Below, piece by piece: positions 8,919 to 19,765 of a stretch of DNA of 64,000 nt. A model generated the notes under the pieces. It searched no databases. It saw only the letters and a program-made list of their open reading frames with translations, and had not been told where the DNA came from. Location: NCBI GenBank assembly GCA_026770025.1, contig JAMXDE010000013.1, forward strand, positions 682,001 to 746,000, written 5' to 3'. The position numbers were made by a program, and so were the translations under genes. This DNA is from Craspedostauros australis. Its lineage: Eukaryota; Bacillariophyta; Bacillariophyceae; Mastogloiales; Achnanthaceae. How positions within the stretch are numbered: the first letter of the stretch is position 1; each line of letters begins with the position of its first letter.

Positions 8919-11141
8919 TTGTAATCCCTCGACAGCGGCGGAATACGATTAACAAGCAACGCAGGAGGCAGAGCGGACTAAAGATATGAACATTGATGCA
9001 ATAGACTCCACGAACGACTCTGTTTTTCGGCCTCTTGTTGTCTGGTGAGCCAGAGAGGCTGATAGACCGAGAGACGGAGAGAGGAGATGTCAAGGTCTTT
9101 GCTGAGTTGATAGACTAGTCGTGTATTGGGAGATGCGTCAAATGCACAACAATAGATATATTGCACTGTGTGGTTCTCAGATAATTCGCGCCATCCACAA
9201 CGCCATTCAACGCTCGAGCTCAAGACACGAGACTTCTTCCGTCTGGCTGGCGGCATCTGAGGATTTGGCAGGGACTCATTCTTTCCAGAATCATCCGAGG
9301 TGTCATCATCCGCCCAAAGAGAAACACGCACAGTCTGTTTGCTCAGTCGGATCCATCACTCCTTCTTCGACAATAGCTGGCGCTACAGCGTGACATTGAT
9401 GAATCGTGCCTTGTGGTTGCGGGATGGCATTGATGCGAACCACAAGACTCTCAACAAGAAGCATTGGAGCAATGCATACGCTCGAAAGTATGCGACATGA
9501 GCGTCACAAGCCAACGTCACCGACAGCTACCGCGACTCCTCAAGTATAATATGTAGTATTACATATGGTACCAGGAGGAAGTGCGTTGTGATCGAATATT
9601 TGCAATGCCATTTGATCGACGCATGCATCAGAACTACTACGACCTTGAAGTCCGTAGAATTACGATCTCACCGAGTGATGCTTCCTCTTTCCAAGTATAC
9701 CATGGTGAGGCCTTCACAATCGTTCTGATCCACGTCTCTAATCTGGTCGACAAGTATGGCATGTGAGGCGCGCAAATAGTTGTTGATGTACATGGTCTGA
9801 GTGTGATGAGTTGTTACGTGCCTTTCGTATAAACATCTGGCATGTCGTGGGAAGTAAGAGCCAGCTCGTGGCACCAAACAAATACAAATGAAGCGCCTGG
9901 ATCAACTTCCTGCCGAGGACGGGTTATTCTTTCTGGGCCGAATGGCCGCTTTGGAGATGCGTTGCAAATTCTGATGGGCATCTGTTCTTTCTTTCCAATC
10001 TCCTGCACGCGTACGCCTCAGAACTGCCTACTTTCTTTCGGAAACCAAACATCCAAACATCTCAACATCTCGACATCTCGACATCTCAACATCCAAACAT
10101 CCGTAGATCACGCGGAACCTTACGTGCGAAGTCCAACGGCCAATCGTCGCTATCGAATCCAGCCGATCTCGGGACGGCCGTGGTTCTGGACACGCCGATC
10201 GGCATGGTGCGCAAAATGTGAGGGAAGTGGAAGCACGATAGGTGTATCGCGTGGCATCGAAACACGCGATTCTATTCGTTTGATCAAAAAATATCAATAG
10301 GCGTCAAAAGGAGAAGGAAGATCGTGAGAGATATAATTGGAAATAGCGGCGAATGATGGTTTGGTCTTGGCGGGCCGTTGTGATCGTGCGGCGTTCCAAC
10401 TACGACTATGACTATGACCCCCTATCACCATCTCGGTAAAAGCGCCAGAAACAAGGCTTGACGATAGATCTCATCATCACAAACACCGTTGAAGGGACTG
10501 CTCCAGACATGCCAGGCGAAGCGAAAGTGGACATGAGCGAACGAGAGGTTAGCTCCCAGCACAACACAACCAATGGACAACTTCGTTCATTCAACAGGAA
10601 CAACAAAGAGCAGACGCGTCGAACACTCACAACACAAGATGCTCGCAACAACCACTTGCCGCGCGCGGTTTACACGGCCAACTGACGGGTGTAAAAGGTC
10701 TCCGCATCGCGTTCGCGAACTTAAACATCATTCACATGCGGACGATCGTACAAATCCAATGCTCCCTTCGAACAACTGTAGCTCACAAAGTAGCAATTTT
10801 CCCAAACGGTTTCAACCGCGCATTTCAGGGCAGTCACAGACCACTGGCAACGTATGCAATGTACGACAATACAAGGTAAAAACACAGACACCGTATCGCC
10901 ACCAGTTTCAACACGAAAATCGTGTGGCTCAAACACGAGCCAACAAGAACAATCATCACCAACATTCCAGACCATTTCACAACATTTCATGTCATCCTCC
11001 TCTCATAAAATCATCACCAACACAAGACAAACACCCACACCCACACCCACACCAACCAAAGCAAATCGCCACAACCAGTGCTGGATTGCATCACACACAC
11101 AGCTAACAACAGCTTTTCTCCTATAATATCACAAGGTAATC
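8919..11141. other. 2.2-kb spacer before the carotenoid oxygenase cluster
   Basis: No supported gene. The longest open frame (9842-10300) has no motif and runs through simple repeats. The interval holds an 8-bp tandem array at 10047-10102 and ends in an A/C-rich leader (about 10900-11141) typical of a 5' untranslated region. Confidence 0.55.
10047..10102 (+). repeat. Seven 8-bp ACATC-containing tandem units
   Basis: Seven consecutive 8-bp units of the form NNACATCY. Their variants run AAACATCC, AAACATCT, CAACATCT, CGACATCT, CGACATCT, CAACATCC, AAACATCC, which is nearly mirror-symmetric about the centre. Confidence 0.7.
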
Positions 11142-13457
11142 ATGATGACCTCGCAAACGCTATTATCACTTGCGCTCCTCCTTGTGTTTGCTGCCACTGG
11201 TACAGCTTTCCAAGTCAGCACCCCGCAGAGAATGCCAATTCGGGCCAACGGGAACACAGCAATGGAGGCCATGCCATCGATATTCACAGGCACAGAGCAA
11301 CAACAGTCAGCAACCGCCGTCCACGCATCGCAGCTTCCAAACATCCTCAACCACCGACCTGAGATCAACGAGGTTGGCTGCGACATGGCGGCATGGCGAC
11401 ACTCCTTCGTCAACGGCCAAGAAACTGCGACACCAACCACGCTCCAATTCGTCGCTTCTCCCAACAGTGATGGCACGGACAATTCAGACCTACACTCACG
11501 ATCCGACAAGTCAAGCGAATTCGATATCCATGCCATCATCGGGAACATGATGACATCCATGGTCCAAGCCATGGCCAAGCAGCTGTTCCCACGAACCTTC
11601 CAACCTCCAACCCTGGAATCACTGGGAGCGTTGAGGTACTCCACCAAATCATGGATGGATGAGTACCTCGTTCCCCACCTCTTCGATCCATCGAAGATCA
11701 CTCTGCCTGGATCCAGCAAGTCATGGCTTTCGACCAACAAGGCCGCTGCTGATCAGGATGCGGCATCACTCGAAGCCGCTCTCTCCGCCGATCTCCCAGA
11801 AGACTTCCCATCAGGCACATGGTTCCGTAATGGTGCCGGTCGATTTTCCGCCGCTGATGGACAGCGTGTGGCTCATCCATTCGATGGTGATGGCATGATC
11901 ATGGGTGTCACATTCGACAAAACCAACAGCAACAGCAGCAACGGTGATGACACCAACGAGGAGCAGACACAGGCTGTCCACCAACAGTCTCGCATCACAT
12001 TCCGCAACAAGTTTGTCAAGACTCAGAAGTTCAACCAAGATCAGCGCACTGGCACTGTCAGCATGCGCGGCCTCTTCGGAACTCAGAAGAGCGGCGGCTT
12101 CCTCGCCAACATCGGCAACATGGACATCGCCAACGTGGCCAACACCAACTGCGTCCTCGCACCCGGAACCAACACTCTCTACGCGTTGTGGGAAGGAGGC
12201 AAGCCATACGCTCTCGATCCTGTCACACTCGACATGAAGCAAGAGGATGAGGTCGATATGGGTGGCATGTTGAACAAGGATGACAGCATCTCCGCTCACT
12301 ACCGCTACGATCCCATCAAGAACACGTACGTCACATTCGGCACCACTCTGCCCGGCATGGGCAAGGATGAGAACAAGATTCATCTCTACGAGTACGATAC
12401 CGACACCTACCAACCAAAGGCAGCAGACGACAACGCCGCTGACGACAACGCCGCTGACGACAGCGACCCAAGAGTATGCATCACGCTGCCCGGAAGAGCG
12501 ATGATGCATGACTTCATCTTGACCGAGAACTACGTCGTCTTCACCTGGGTGAAGGCAGCACTCGATCCTCTCCGCACCATGAAGGCGCTGCTTGGATTCG
12601 GTGCCATCAGCGACTCCCTCACCATCCCTCAAGACAGCGAGACCACACTCCTCGTCGTTCCGCGATCGTTGATGTCCGCCTCCGCCCACGAAGGTGTGAA
12701 GGTCGACAAGGATGGCGACATCTGCATCGACGCCCTTGCCGATGACAGGATCACCCGCATCGAGCTCCCGTTCTGCTTCAACTTCCACTTTGGAAATGCC
12801 TACGAAGCCGACGGCGATGACGGCGATCGCCACCTCACCTTCGACATGATCCGGACCAGCGAAGACAAGGACTTCGATTTCGCCATCCACTCATCCAACG
12901 ACAGCAACAAGCCAGTGTGGGAGACACTCCAAGCACCGGACGTCGAAGTCGGAGACATGGCTCGGTACACCGTCAATCTAGACGCCAAGCAACTCCAGCA
13001 GGATCCCATCATCCTTTGCGATCAGTGTCCAGAGTTCCCCGTCGTCCCAAAGCACATCTCATCCAGACCGCACCGATACACCTACACCACGGCGTCTCGC
13101 AAGAAGACCCCATCCTTCCTGTCCAAGCCAATGTGGGGTGCCCAGAGCGCCATCACGAAGATCGACGCCACCACACCTGGCAAGTACGAGGCATGGGCGT
13201 TCGATTCGGATGAGTTCGTTGGCGAGCCGACCATGGTCCGCAAGCAGGGCGCCGATCCGGACAAGGAGGATGCGTGCTACGTGATGACCACGGTATCGAA
13301 GGTGTCGACGGGAACAACGGACATCGCCATCATGGACGTTGAGGGAGAGGGTGCGTTGGAGAGGGGTCCAGTCTGCCGCCTGCGCTTGCCGGAGTTCCTG
13401 CCGAATGCTGGTTTGCACGGAGGATTTTTTGAGGGTGCTGTGTATAACTTTGACTGA
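11142..13457 (+). CDS. Carotenoid cleavage oxygenase (RPE65/CCD family), copy 1
   Basis: The frame has 771 residues and no intron. It opens with a signal peptide (MMTSQTLLSLALLL...) ending in GTA|FQVSTPQRM. This Ala/Phe junction, followed by a Ser/Thr/basic stretch, is the bipartite presequence that routes proteins into complex red plastids. The catalytic part has GTWFRNGAGR and HPFDGDGM, and the four iron-binding histidines can be assigned to SAHYRYDP, MMHDFILTENY, NFHFGNAYE and the C-terminal LHGGF. These enzymes use Fe(II) and O2 to split carotenoids into apocarotenoids. It is longer than the usual 500-600 residues because of Ser/Asn/Asp-rich linkers, including a repeated DDNAAD unit. From about 11308 to 13470 it is nearly identical in DNA to copy 2. 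A possible AATAAA signal lies near 13615. Confidence 0.92.
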   Translation: MMTSQTLLSLALLLVFAATGTAFQVSTPQRMPIRANGNTAMEAMPSIFTGTEQQQSATAVHASQLPNILNHRPEINEVGCDMAAWRHSFVNGQETATPTTLQFVASPNSDGTDNSDLHSRSDKSSEFDIHAIIGNMMTSMVQAMAKQLFPRTFQPPTLESLGALRYSTKSWMDEYLVPHLFDPSKITLPGSSKSWLSTNKAAADQDAASLEAALSADLPEDFPSGTWFRNGAGRFSAADGQRVAHPFDGDGMIMGVTFDKTNSNSSNGDDTNEEQTQAVHQQSRITFRNKFVKTQKFNQDQRTGTVSMRGLFGTQKSGGFLANIGNMDIANVANTNCVLAPGTNTLYALWEGGKPYALDPVTLDMKQEDEVDMGGMLNKDDSISAHYRYDPIKNTYVTFGTTLPGMGKDENKIHLYEYDTDTYQPKAADDNAADDNAADDSDPRVCITLPGRAMMHDFILTENYVVFTWVKAALDPLRTMKALLGFGAISDSLTIPQDSETTLLVVPRSLMSASAHEGVKVDKDGDICIDALADDRITRIELPFCFNFHFGNAYEADGDDGDRHLTFDMIRTSEDKDFDFAIHSSNDSNKPVWETLQAPDVEVGDMARYTVNLDAKQLQQDPIILCDQCPEFPVVPKHISSRPHRYTYTTASRKKTPSFLSKPMWGAQSAITKIDATTPGKYEAWAFDSDEFVGEPTMVRKQGADPDKEDACYVMTTVSKVSTGTTDIAIMDVEGEGALERGPVCRLRLPEFLPNAGLHGGFFEGAVYNFD

Positions 13458-16394
13458 GTTGCTCACGGCCTCGAAAGGAATGAAGGCAACTCCCAGCGGC
13501 GCACCGTAGACAACCTGATAGAAGCAACATAAATGATGAATGGGACTCCAAAGACCCACTGTCGCCACAGTGACCTGTCCCGATCGATTTTCAGATAGAA
13601 CTAAACATGATAGAGAATAAATGATTTTGATATAAGTACAACGAGGAAGCGTAAGTGGCGTATTTATTTGATCGTGCAATGAGAGAACGAGCCTGCCGCA
13701 AAAATGGTCCGATTTGTGGGACACGCGGTCGCGAAAGGACATCATGGGCACCACAGAAACACCACGGACAGATTGGGATTCATCATTTGTCGTGTTGGGA
13801 CAAAAATGTCGACATCACCACACGTGTTTCCGCCACTTGGGTGTTGCCATCTGCCAACCACAACTACACGATTCGCCAGGGAACGATGGAACAATGGCGG
13901 AGCCTCCACCTCCCTGGCACAAACCACACCTTTGGGATAGAGAAGAAGCCAAAGGGGCATGCATGCGAGCCACAAGTGACGAGATGAAGGGGCTGTGGTG
14001 ACGGATGGTCCAAATGCTCCTCCCACACATGTGCTCCGCTCGTTCTTTGCTTGCACAATCTCCACAGACCGGAGGCGACAGCCGATCCAGAACGGTGTGT
14101 CATGGACAGCTCCGGCGACACTGATACAACATCAACCAAGGATGATCAGCCTTTGGAGGCGCCACAGGTATACACTGTTCTTGCGCGTTGGGCGAGTGCT
14201 TCCTGCTGCCACCTATCCTCTTCAATGCAAGTAGTACGTGCGCGCACTCCACGAATACAAGTGCTCCAGGGCCATCCAAGTATTCAGGAACATGGGGAGT
14301 TGACGACTAGTTGGCATTGGAAGTTAGATCGTGCGGTGTCATTCCAATAAAATCGAAGCTCATTTCCTCGTTTCGCGCCCACGAAAGGAATGGCAAGACA
14401 CATCTGTCACCCTGCCGTCCGCTACCAACAACTTGTTCGCTGAAGAACTATCACTGCTATCACCACGGTCACCCTGCCTAATCTTACGAACTGGTTCTTG
14501 ACGAAGTGGACGCTGATCGCTACCACAACGCGATCCCGCGCATGTAACCTGCTTGTTGGGGTCGCGCAGAACACATCATCGGCTGTGACAGCGATAGCAT
14601 CAGCAGCGATGGCACCGGGGGTCTGCTTTGGGTGGCGTGATGAAGATATCTCCACGCACAAAGCAGCCGCGCGACGTGTCAATCAACGATGAAATAGCGC
14701 GGCATCGCTCTGCAATTCGGTAGTCGTTCACGCCACCTTGTGCGCTAGCTCAATAGCTTGTACCGCTGTTCGAACTCATCGTCTGATTCCGCGAGGCTCG
14801 CGAGAGCGAGTGCGCGGCACATCTGCGAAAGTACATCGTTGGGCTGGGACAAGTCGCTTGAAGACACCATTCAACGTTTGTTGGCGTCCACGTCTCCATC
14901 TGCTTCAGAGCTTGCTTTGAGGCAGATTTTCGGGGGCAGCCAGGTTCGATCTTTGCTTTGCGCATGTGAATACCTCCTGGCAACGTTCCCTGGTCCACCA
15001 GCGATTTCGGGCTCGTTGCCCCGTGCTCTCTCTTTTGGCCTTGGTTGCATGGAAACACTCTGGATCTGCTATTGATGTGATAACGGACAATCAATCGATA
15101 GAGCCCAACTGGAGCATGATAGGAACATGTGGGGCCACCACAATCTAAAACTGGATCTTGCAAGAGTGTTCCAGTTCGAAACCCTCTCCTCCCGTTACAT
15201 TCGGACGCGGTGTGCTGGATAGGAAAAGAGAGCGCCGCATTTGGGCCGAGATTAATGTCCTCTCTTGCAGCATCTGGCAAATCTGGAGCCACAGGCAACA
15301 ATGAATCAAGCGACAATTCGAGATGATTTCATGATGGAGTGATACCGTTCCGAGGAAATGGCAGATGCTCCGCGAATGCGAGCTATGAGGCCGCCCAGAA
15401 GCACAAAAACGAATTGCAGAGAAACGCACGACTCCGCTGCGATACCGCCATGAAGCACATCGTAATACTTCCCTGCACTGCACCTGTACCATGAATTTGT
15501 CTCATCTGAGTACCGGCAAGATACAAGACGAAGGTCGAAATCTACCATCAAGGAAGATGAAAGGTGCAGCGAGTGGAGAAGTTGATTTTGGCGGGCATCG
15601 ACATGTGGAAGGCGTACAGTTCCAAACCTCACAGCAACAACAGCGGATGGGAGAGGACCGCCTGAAATGCTACGCCAACCCAACATCGACGGACAAAGCC
15701 GACGTTGGAGATGGCACGCCACTGCGATCGACGACGGGGCTCTCAGACGCCTGGGACGAATCGAAGGTGGAATGAGAGCCAGCGAATACAAGTCTTCCTT
15801 TATTCGCCGATGCATAGATAGCAGAGCACGAGCCAAGATAGGCAGGATGCGAAGTGGAGCTACTCCGTCTCACCAGAACATGAGACGTGAACCGGCGCCC
15901 AAAACGCACAAACGAGATGCACGGAACAACTTGTGCCATCTGCTCGTCGACGAACTACCCCAAGTTCATGAGCACTCTCGTTTCTTGCGCACAATATCCA
16001 CAGCACTACCGCCCACAACATCGCCGAAGAAGCAGTTGGATACACATAGCGTCCGTGCATGCGCAGCACAATAGGTGCCGATGTGTATGGTGGAGCGCTT
16101 TCTAGCACACATTCTGGCCGAACAAGACGAATGTAAAGTGCTTGGAGCAGCCTCGACCGATGGGTACCAACATGAAATGGAAGTTACTCGGACATTGAGC
16201 CTCAATAGAATAGGGCAGAATGAGCGCGTACAGCTCATTCTCATCGTTTCATCTCATATATCCATCACCAGCAACAACACAACCAGTCATCTCAAGTGCT
16301 ATCATCGCACGAGATCTCACTATACCATACTCTCATCATACCCGCGCGCGCGAGGACAGCAGCTAGTCTACTCCAAGATCACCAAACAGCCACG
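13458..16394. other. 2.9-kb spacer between oxygenase copies 1 and 2
   Basis: No convincing gene. Frames up to about 190 codons exist on both strands (for example 14750-15316 and 15306-15836, minus) but lack motifs, overlap one another and have unstructured composition. The first 13 bases after the stop (to 13470) still match copy 2, then similarity ends abruptly. Confidence 0.55.
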
Positions 16395-18803
16395 ATGACC
16401 TCGCAGACTCTATTATCGCTAGCGCTGCTGCTCTTGTTGGCGGCTACAGTTGCAGCATTCCATGTCACTGCCCCTCAGCACACCCGACGGCGCATGTCGA
16501 TTCGAGACAATCCAGCCATGGAAGCTATGCCGCGGATTATCGCAGGAACAGGCGACACTCCTGTTGCAACTGCTGACTGTGGTGGTGGTGATCATCACCA
16601 TCACCATCACCGACATCAATCTGCAGCAACCGCCGTCCACGCATCGCAGCTTCCAAACATCCTCAACCACCGACCTGAGATCAACGAGGTTGGTTGCGAC
16701 ATGGCGGCATGGCGACACTCCTTCGTCAACGGCCAAGAAACTGCGACACCAACCACACTCCAATTCGTCGCTTCTCCCAACAGTGATGGCACGGACAATT
16801 CAGACCTACACTCACGATCCGACAAGTCAAGCGAATTCGATATCCATGCCATCATCGGGAACATGATGACATCCATGGTCCAAGCCATGGCCAAGCAGCT
16901 GTTCCCACGAACCTTCCAACCTCCAACCCTGGAATCACTGGGAGCGTTGAGGTACTCCACCAAATCATGGATGGATGAGTACCTCGTTCCCCACCTCTTC
17001 GATCCATCGAAGATCACTCTGCCTGGATCCAGCAAGTCATGGCTTTCGACCAACAAGGCCGCTGCTGATCAGGATGCGGCATCACTCGAAGCCGCTCTCT
17101 CCGCCGCTCTCTCCGCCGATCTCCCAGAAGACTTCCCATCAGGCACATGGTTCCGCAATGGTGCCGGTCGATTTTCCGCCGCTGATGGACAGCGTGTGGC
17201 CCATCCATTCGATGGTGATGGCATGATCATGGGTGTCACATTCGACAAAACCCAAACCAACAACGACAACAACAGCAACAGCAGCAACGGTGATGACACC
17301 AACGAGGAGCAGACACAGGCTGACCACCAACAGTCTCGCATCACATTCCGCAACAAGTTCGTCAAGACCCAGAAGTTCAACCAAGATCAGCGCACTGGCA
17401 CTGTCAGCATGCGCGGCCTCTTCGGAACTCAGAAGAGCGGCGGTTTCCTCGCCAACATCGGCAACATGGACATCGCCAACGTGGCCAACACCAACTGCGT
17501 CCTCGCACCCGGAACCAACACTCTCTACGCGTTGTGGGAAGGAGGCAAGCCATACGCTCTCGATCCTGTCACACTCGACATGAAGCAAGAGGATGAGGTC
17601 GATATGGGTGGCATGTTGAACAAGGATGACAGCATCTCCGCTCACTACCGCTACGATCCCATCAAGAACACGTACGTCACATTCGGCACCACTCTGCCCG
17701 GCATGGGCAAGGATGAGAACAAGATTCATCTCTACGAGTACGATACCGACACCTACCAACCAAAGGCAGCAGACGACAACGCCGCTGACGACAACGCCGC
17801 TGACGACAGCGACCCAAGAGTATGCATCACGCTGCCCGGAAGAGCGATGATGCATGACTTCATCTTGACCGAGAACTACGTCGTCTTCACCTGGGTGAAG
17901 GCAGCACTCGATCCTCTCCGCACCATGAAGGCGCTGCTTGGATTCGGTGCCATCAGCGACTCCCTCACCATCCCTCAAGACAGCGAGACCACACTCCTCG
18001 TCGTTCCACGATCGTTGATGTCCGCCTCCGCCCACGAAGGTGTGAAGGTCGACAAGGATGGCGACATCTGCATCGACGCCCTTGCCGATGACAGGATCAC
18101 CCGCATCGAGCTCCCGTTCCGCTTCAACTTCCACTTTGGAAATGCCTACGAAGCCGACGGCGATGACGGCGATCGCCACCTCACCTTCGACATGATCCGG
18201 ACCAGCGAAGACAAGGACTTCGATTTCGCCATCCACTCATCCAACGACAGCAACAAGCCAGTGTGGGAGACACTCCAAGCACCGGACGTCGAAGTCGGAG
18301 ACATGGCTCGGTACACCGTCAACCTAGACGCCAAGCAACTCCAGCAGGATCCCATCATCCTTTGCGATCAGTGTCCAGAGTTCCCCGTCGTCCCAAAGCA
18401 CATCTCATCCAGACCGCACCGATACACCTACACCACGGCGTCTCGCAAGAAGACCCCATCCTTCCTGTCCAAGCCAATGTGGGGTGCCCAGAGCGCCATC
18501 ACGAAGATCGACGCCACCACACCTGGCAAGTACGAGGCATGGGCGTTCGATTCGGACGAGTTCGTTGGCGAGCCGACCATGGTCCGCAAGCAGGGCGCAG
18601 ATCCGGACAAGGAGGATGCGTGCTACGTGATGACCACGGTATCGAAGGTGTCGACGGGAACAACGGACATCGCCATCATGGACGTTGAGGGAGAGGGTGC
18701 GTTGGAGAGGGGCCCAATCTGCCGCCTGCGCTTGCCGGAGTTCCTGCCGAATGCTGGGTTGCACGGAGGATTTTTCGAGGGTGCTGTGTACGACTTTGAC
18801 TGA
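16395..18803 (+). CDS. Carotenoid cleavage oxygenase (RPE65/CCD family), copy 2
   Basis: The protein has 802 residues from MTSQTLLSLALLLLL, chosen because it aligns with the start of copy 1. An upstream in-frame ATG at 16296 would add 33 residues before the signal. The presequence ends VAA|FHVTAPQHTRRR, again with Ala/Phe and then basic residues, so plastid import is predicted. All catalytic blocks of copy 1 are present (HPFDGDGM, SAHYRYDP, MMHDFILTENY, NFHFGNAYE, LHGGF). It differs from copy 1 by a His-rich insertion near residue 65, a duplicated SAAL unit and a longer Asn/Ser linker, and otherwise by scattered single substitutions. Homology of the first 80 codons is clearly lower than that of the rest, which suggests gene conversion downstream of that edge. 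Confidence 0.92.
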   Translation: MTSQTLLSLALLLLLAATVAAFHVTAPQHTRRRMSIRDNPAMEAMPRIIAGTGDTPVATADCGGGDHHHHHHRHQSAATAVHASQLPNILNHRPEINEVGCDMAAWRHSFVNGQETATPTTLQFVASPNSDGTDNSDLHSRSDKSSEFDIHAIIGNMMTSMVQAMAKQLFPRTFQPPTLESLGALRYSTKSWMDEYLVPHLFDPSKITLPGSSKSWLSTNKAAADQDAASLEAALSAALSADLPEDFPSGTWFRNGAGRFSAADGQRVAHPFDGDGMIMGVTFDKTQTNNDNNSNSSNGDDTNEEQTQADHQQSRITFRNKFVKTQKFNQDQRTGTVSMRGLFGTQKSGGFLANIGNMDIANVANTNCVLAPGTNTLYALWEGGKPYALDPVTLDMKQEDEVDMGGMLNKDDSISAHYRYDPIKNTYVTFGTTLPGMGKDENKIHLYEYDTDTYQPKAADDNAADDNAADDSDPRVCITLPGRAMMHDFILTENYVVFTWVKAALDPLRTMKALLGFGAISDSLTIPQDSETTLLVVPRSLMSASAHEGVKVDKDGDICIDALADDRITRIELPFRFNFHFGNAYEADGDDGDRHLTFDMIRTSEDKDFDFAIHSSNDSNKPVWETLQAPDVEVGDMARYTVNLDAKQLQQDPIILCDQCPEFPVVPKHISSRPHRYTYTTASRKKTPSFLSKPMWGAQSAITKIDATTPGKYEAWAFDSDEFVGEPTMVRKQGADPDKEDACYVMTTVSKVSTGTTDIAIMDVEGEGALERGPICRLRLPEFLPNAGLHGGFFEGAVYDFD

Positions 18804-19765
18804 GTTGCTCACGGCCAAGACGGAACAAGACAGATGCATGGGCAAAGCAAAAGATGGATTGGAGTCGATGGCGCAATTGTTCACGCAAAGACCTGTTCCG
18901 GGCTCATTTTCTAGATGAACGAATAGATGACATTTTATCAGACATGATGGCAAGTGATTTGACTGTGTTGTTCATTCCGAAAACGCTTCAAAATGTGAGA
19001 CTGGGAGTTGATGAATAATTCATTCATATTGGATTTAATTTTTGCTGCGACACACATGTTGTCGCGAAGAAGGGTATCAAGATGACGTCGACATCAATCG
19101 TTCTTCATCCCAGAATGCTTCTCCGTCAGACGAGAACTTCCCGCAAACAAGTCGGACGGAAAGGAACCCGGCATATTTCACAGTGGCGGAGAGCTTGTCA
19201 TGTTCCGTGGTGGAACATTCACGCCATTCTCCTGCGTTCTCTGCCATTGGGACACTCAGGACCAAGGCGACAGACGCACCCCAACCCAACGCCGGCAATG
19301 ACTCCGCGACACCAGCACGAACACCCACGGTATCGCACATCAGTACCTGCACTCGTGCATCAGTGAGCGCGGAAAGACGATGGGCGGCGGCTACCGTGGC
19401 TGTTTGAGGCAGTACTGCAGCATGCCCCTACCTCGTGCGTCGCTGAAGATACTTTCGCAGGGAACCGCGGTGGCCACCGCTGTTGTTGTCAAGATTGTCA
19501 TCATCGCTGTCGCCAACCACCACAAATCGAGGATATCGTCACAAAGAAGATCGCCATCCGAAATCAAAGACATCGTCATCCACAGTACATATCACCAAGA
19601 ACCAACACGATCGTGCACTCAACAAGTGTCACAATCTCGCAACTCTGAAGTATCCACGAGCATTGAGAAAGAAGCGCCAGCGAGATCCATACTCTTACCC
19701 GCACCCTAACCACCCACACGAAGTGAATCATTGCTCCGCAACGGCCGAGAGAAACTTTCGCAATC
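18804..19765. other. Spacer between oxygenase copies 2 and 3
   Basis: About 960 bases with no gene I can support. Open frames on both strands at 19042-19407 lack known motifs. The last 100 bases are A/C-rich and probably the leader of copy 3. Confidence 0.5.

Noticed and set aside
11811-12890. 359-codon open frame on the minus strand, and its twin at 17139-18236
   Set aside because: Both lie antisense to the oxygenase catalytic region and repeat because the genes repeat. The translation is Val/Glu-rich shadow sequence without motifs.
15306-15836. 176-codon minus-strand frame between oxygenase copies
   Set aside because: No motif, no homology I recognise, and an overlapping frame on the other strand of similar quality.
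16588-16620. His-run (HHHHHHH) in oxygenase copy 2 as an engineered tag
   Set aside because: It is an internal CAT/CAC repeat expansion within a variable linker, not at a terminus.
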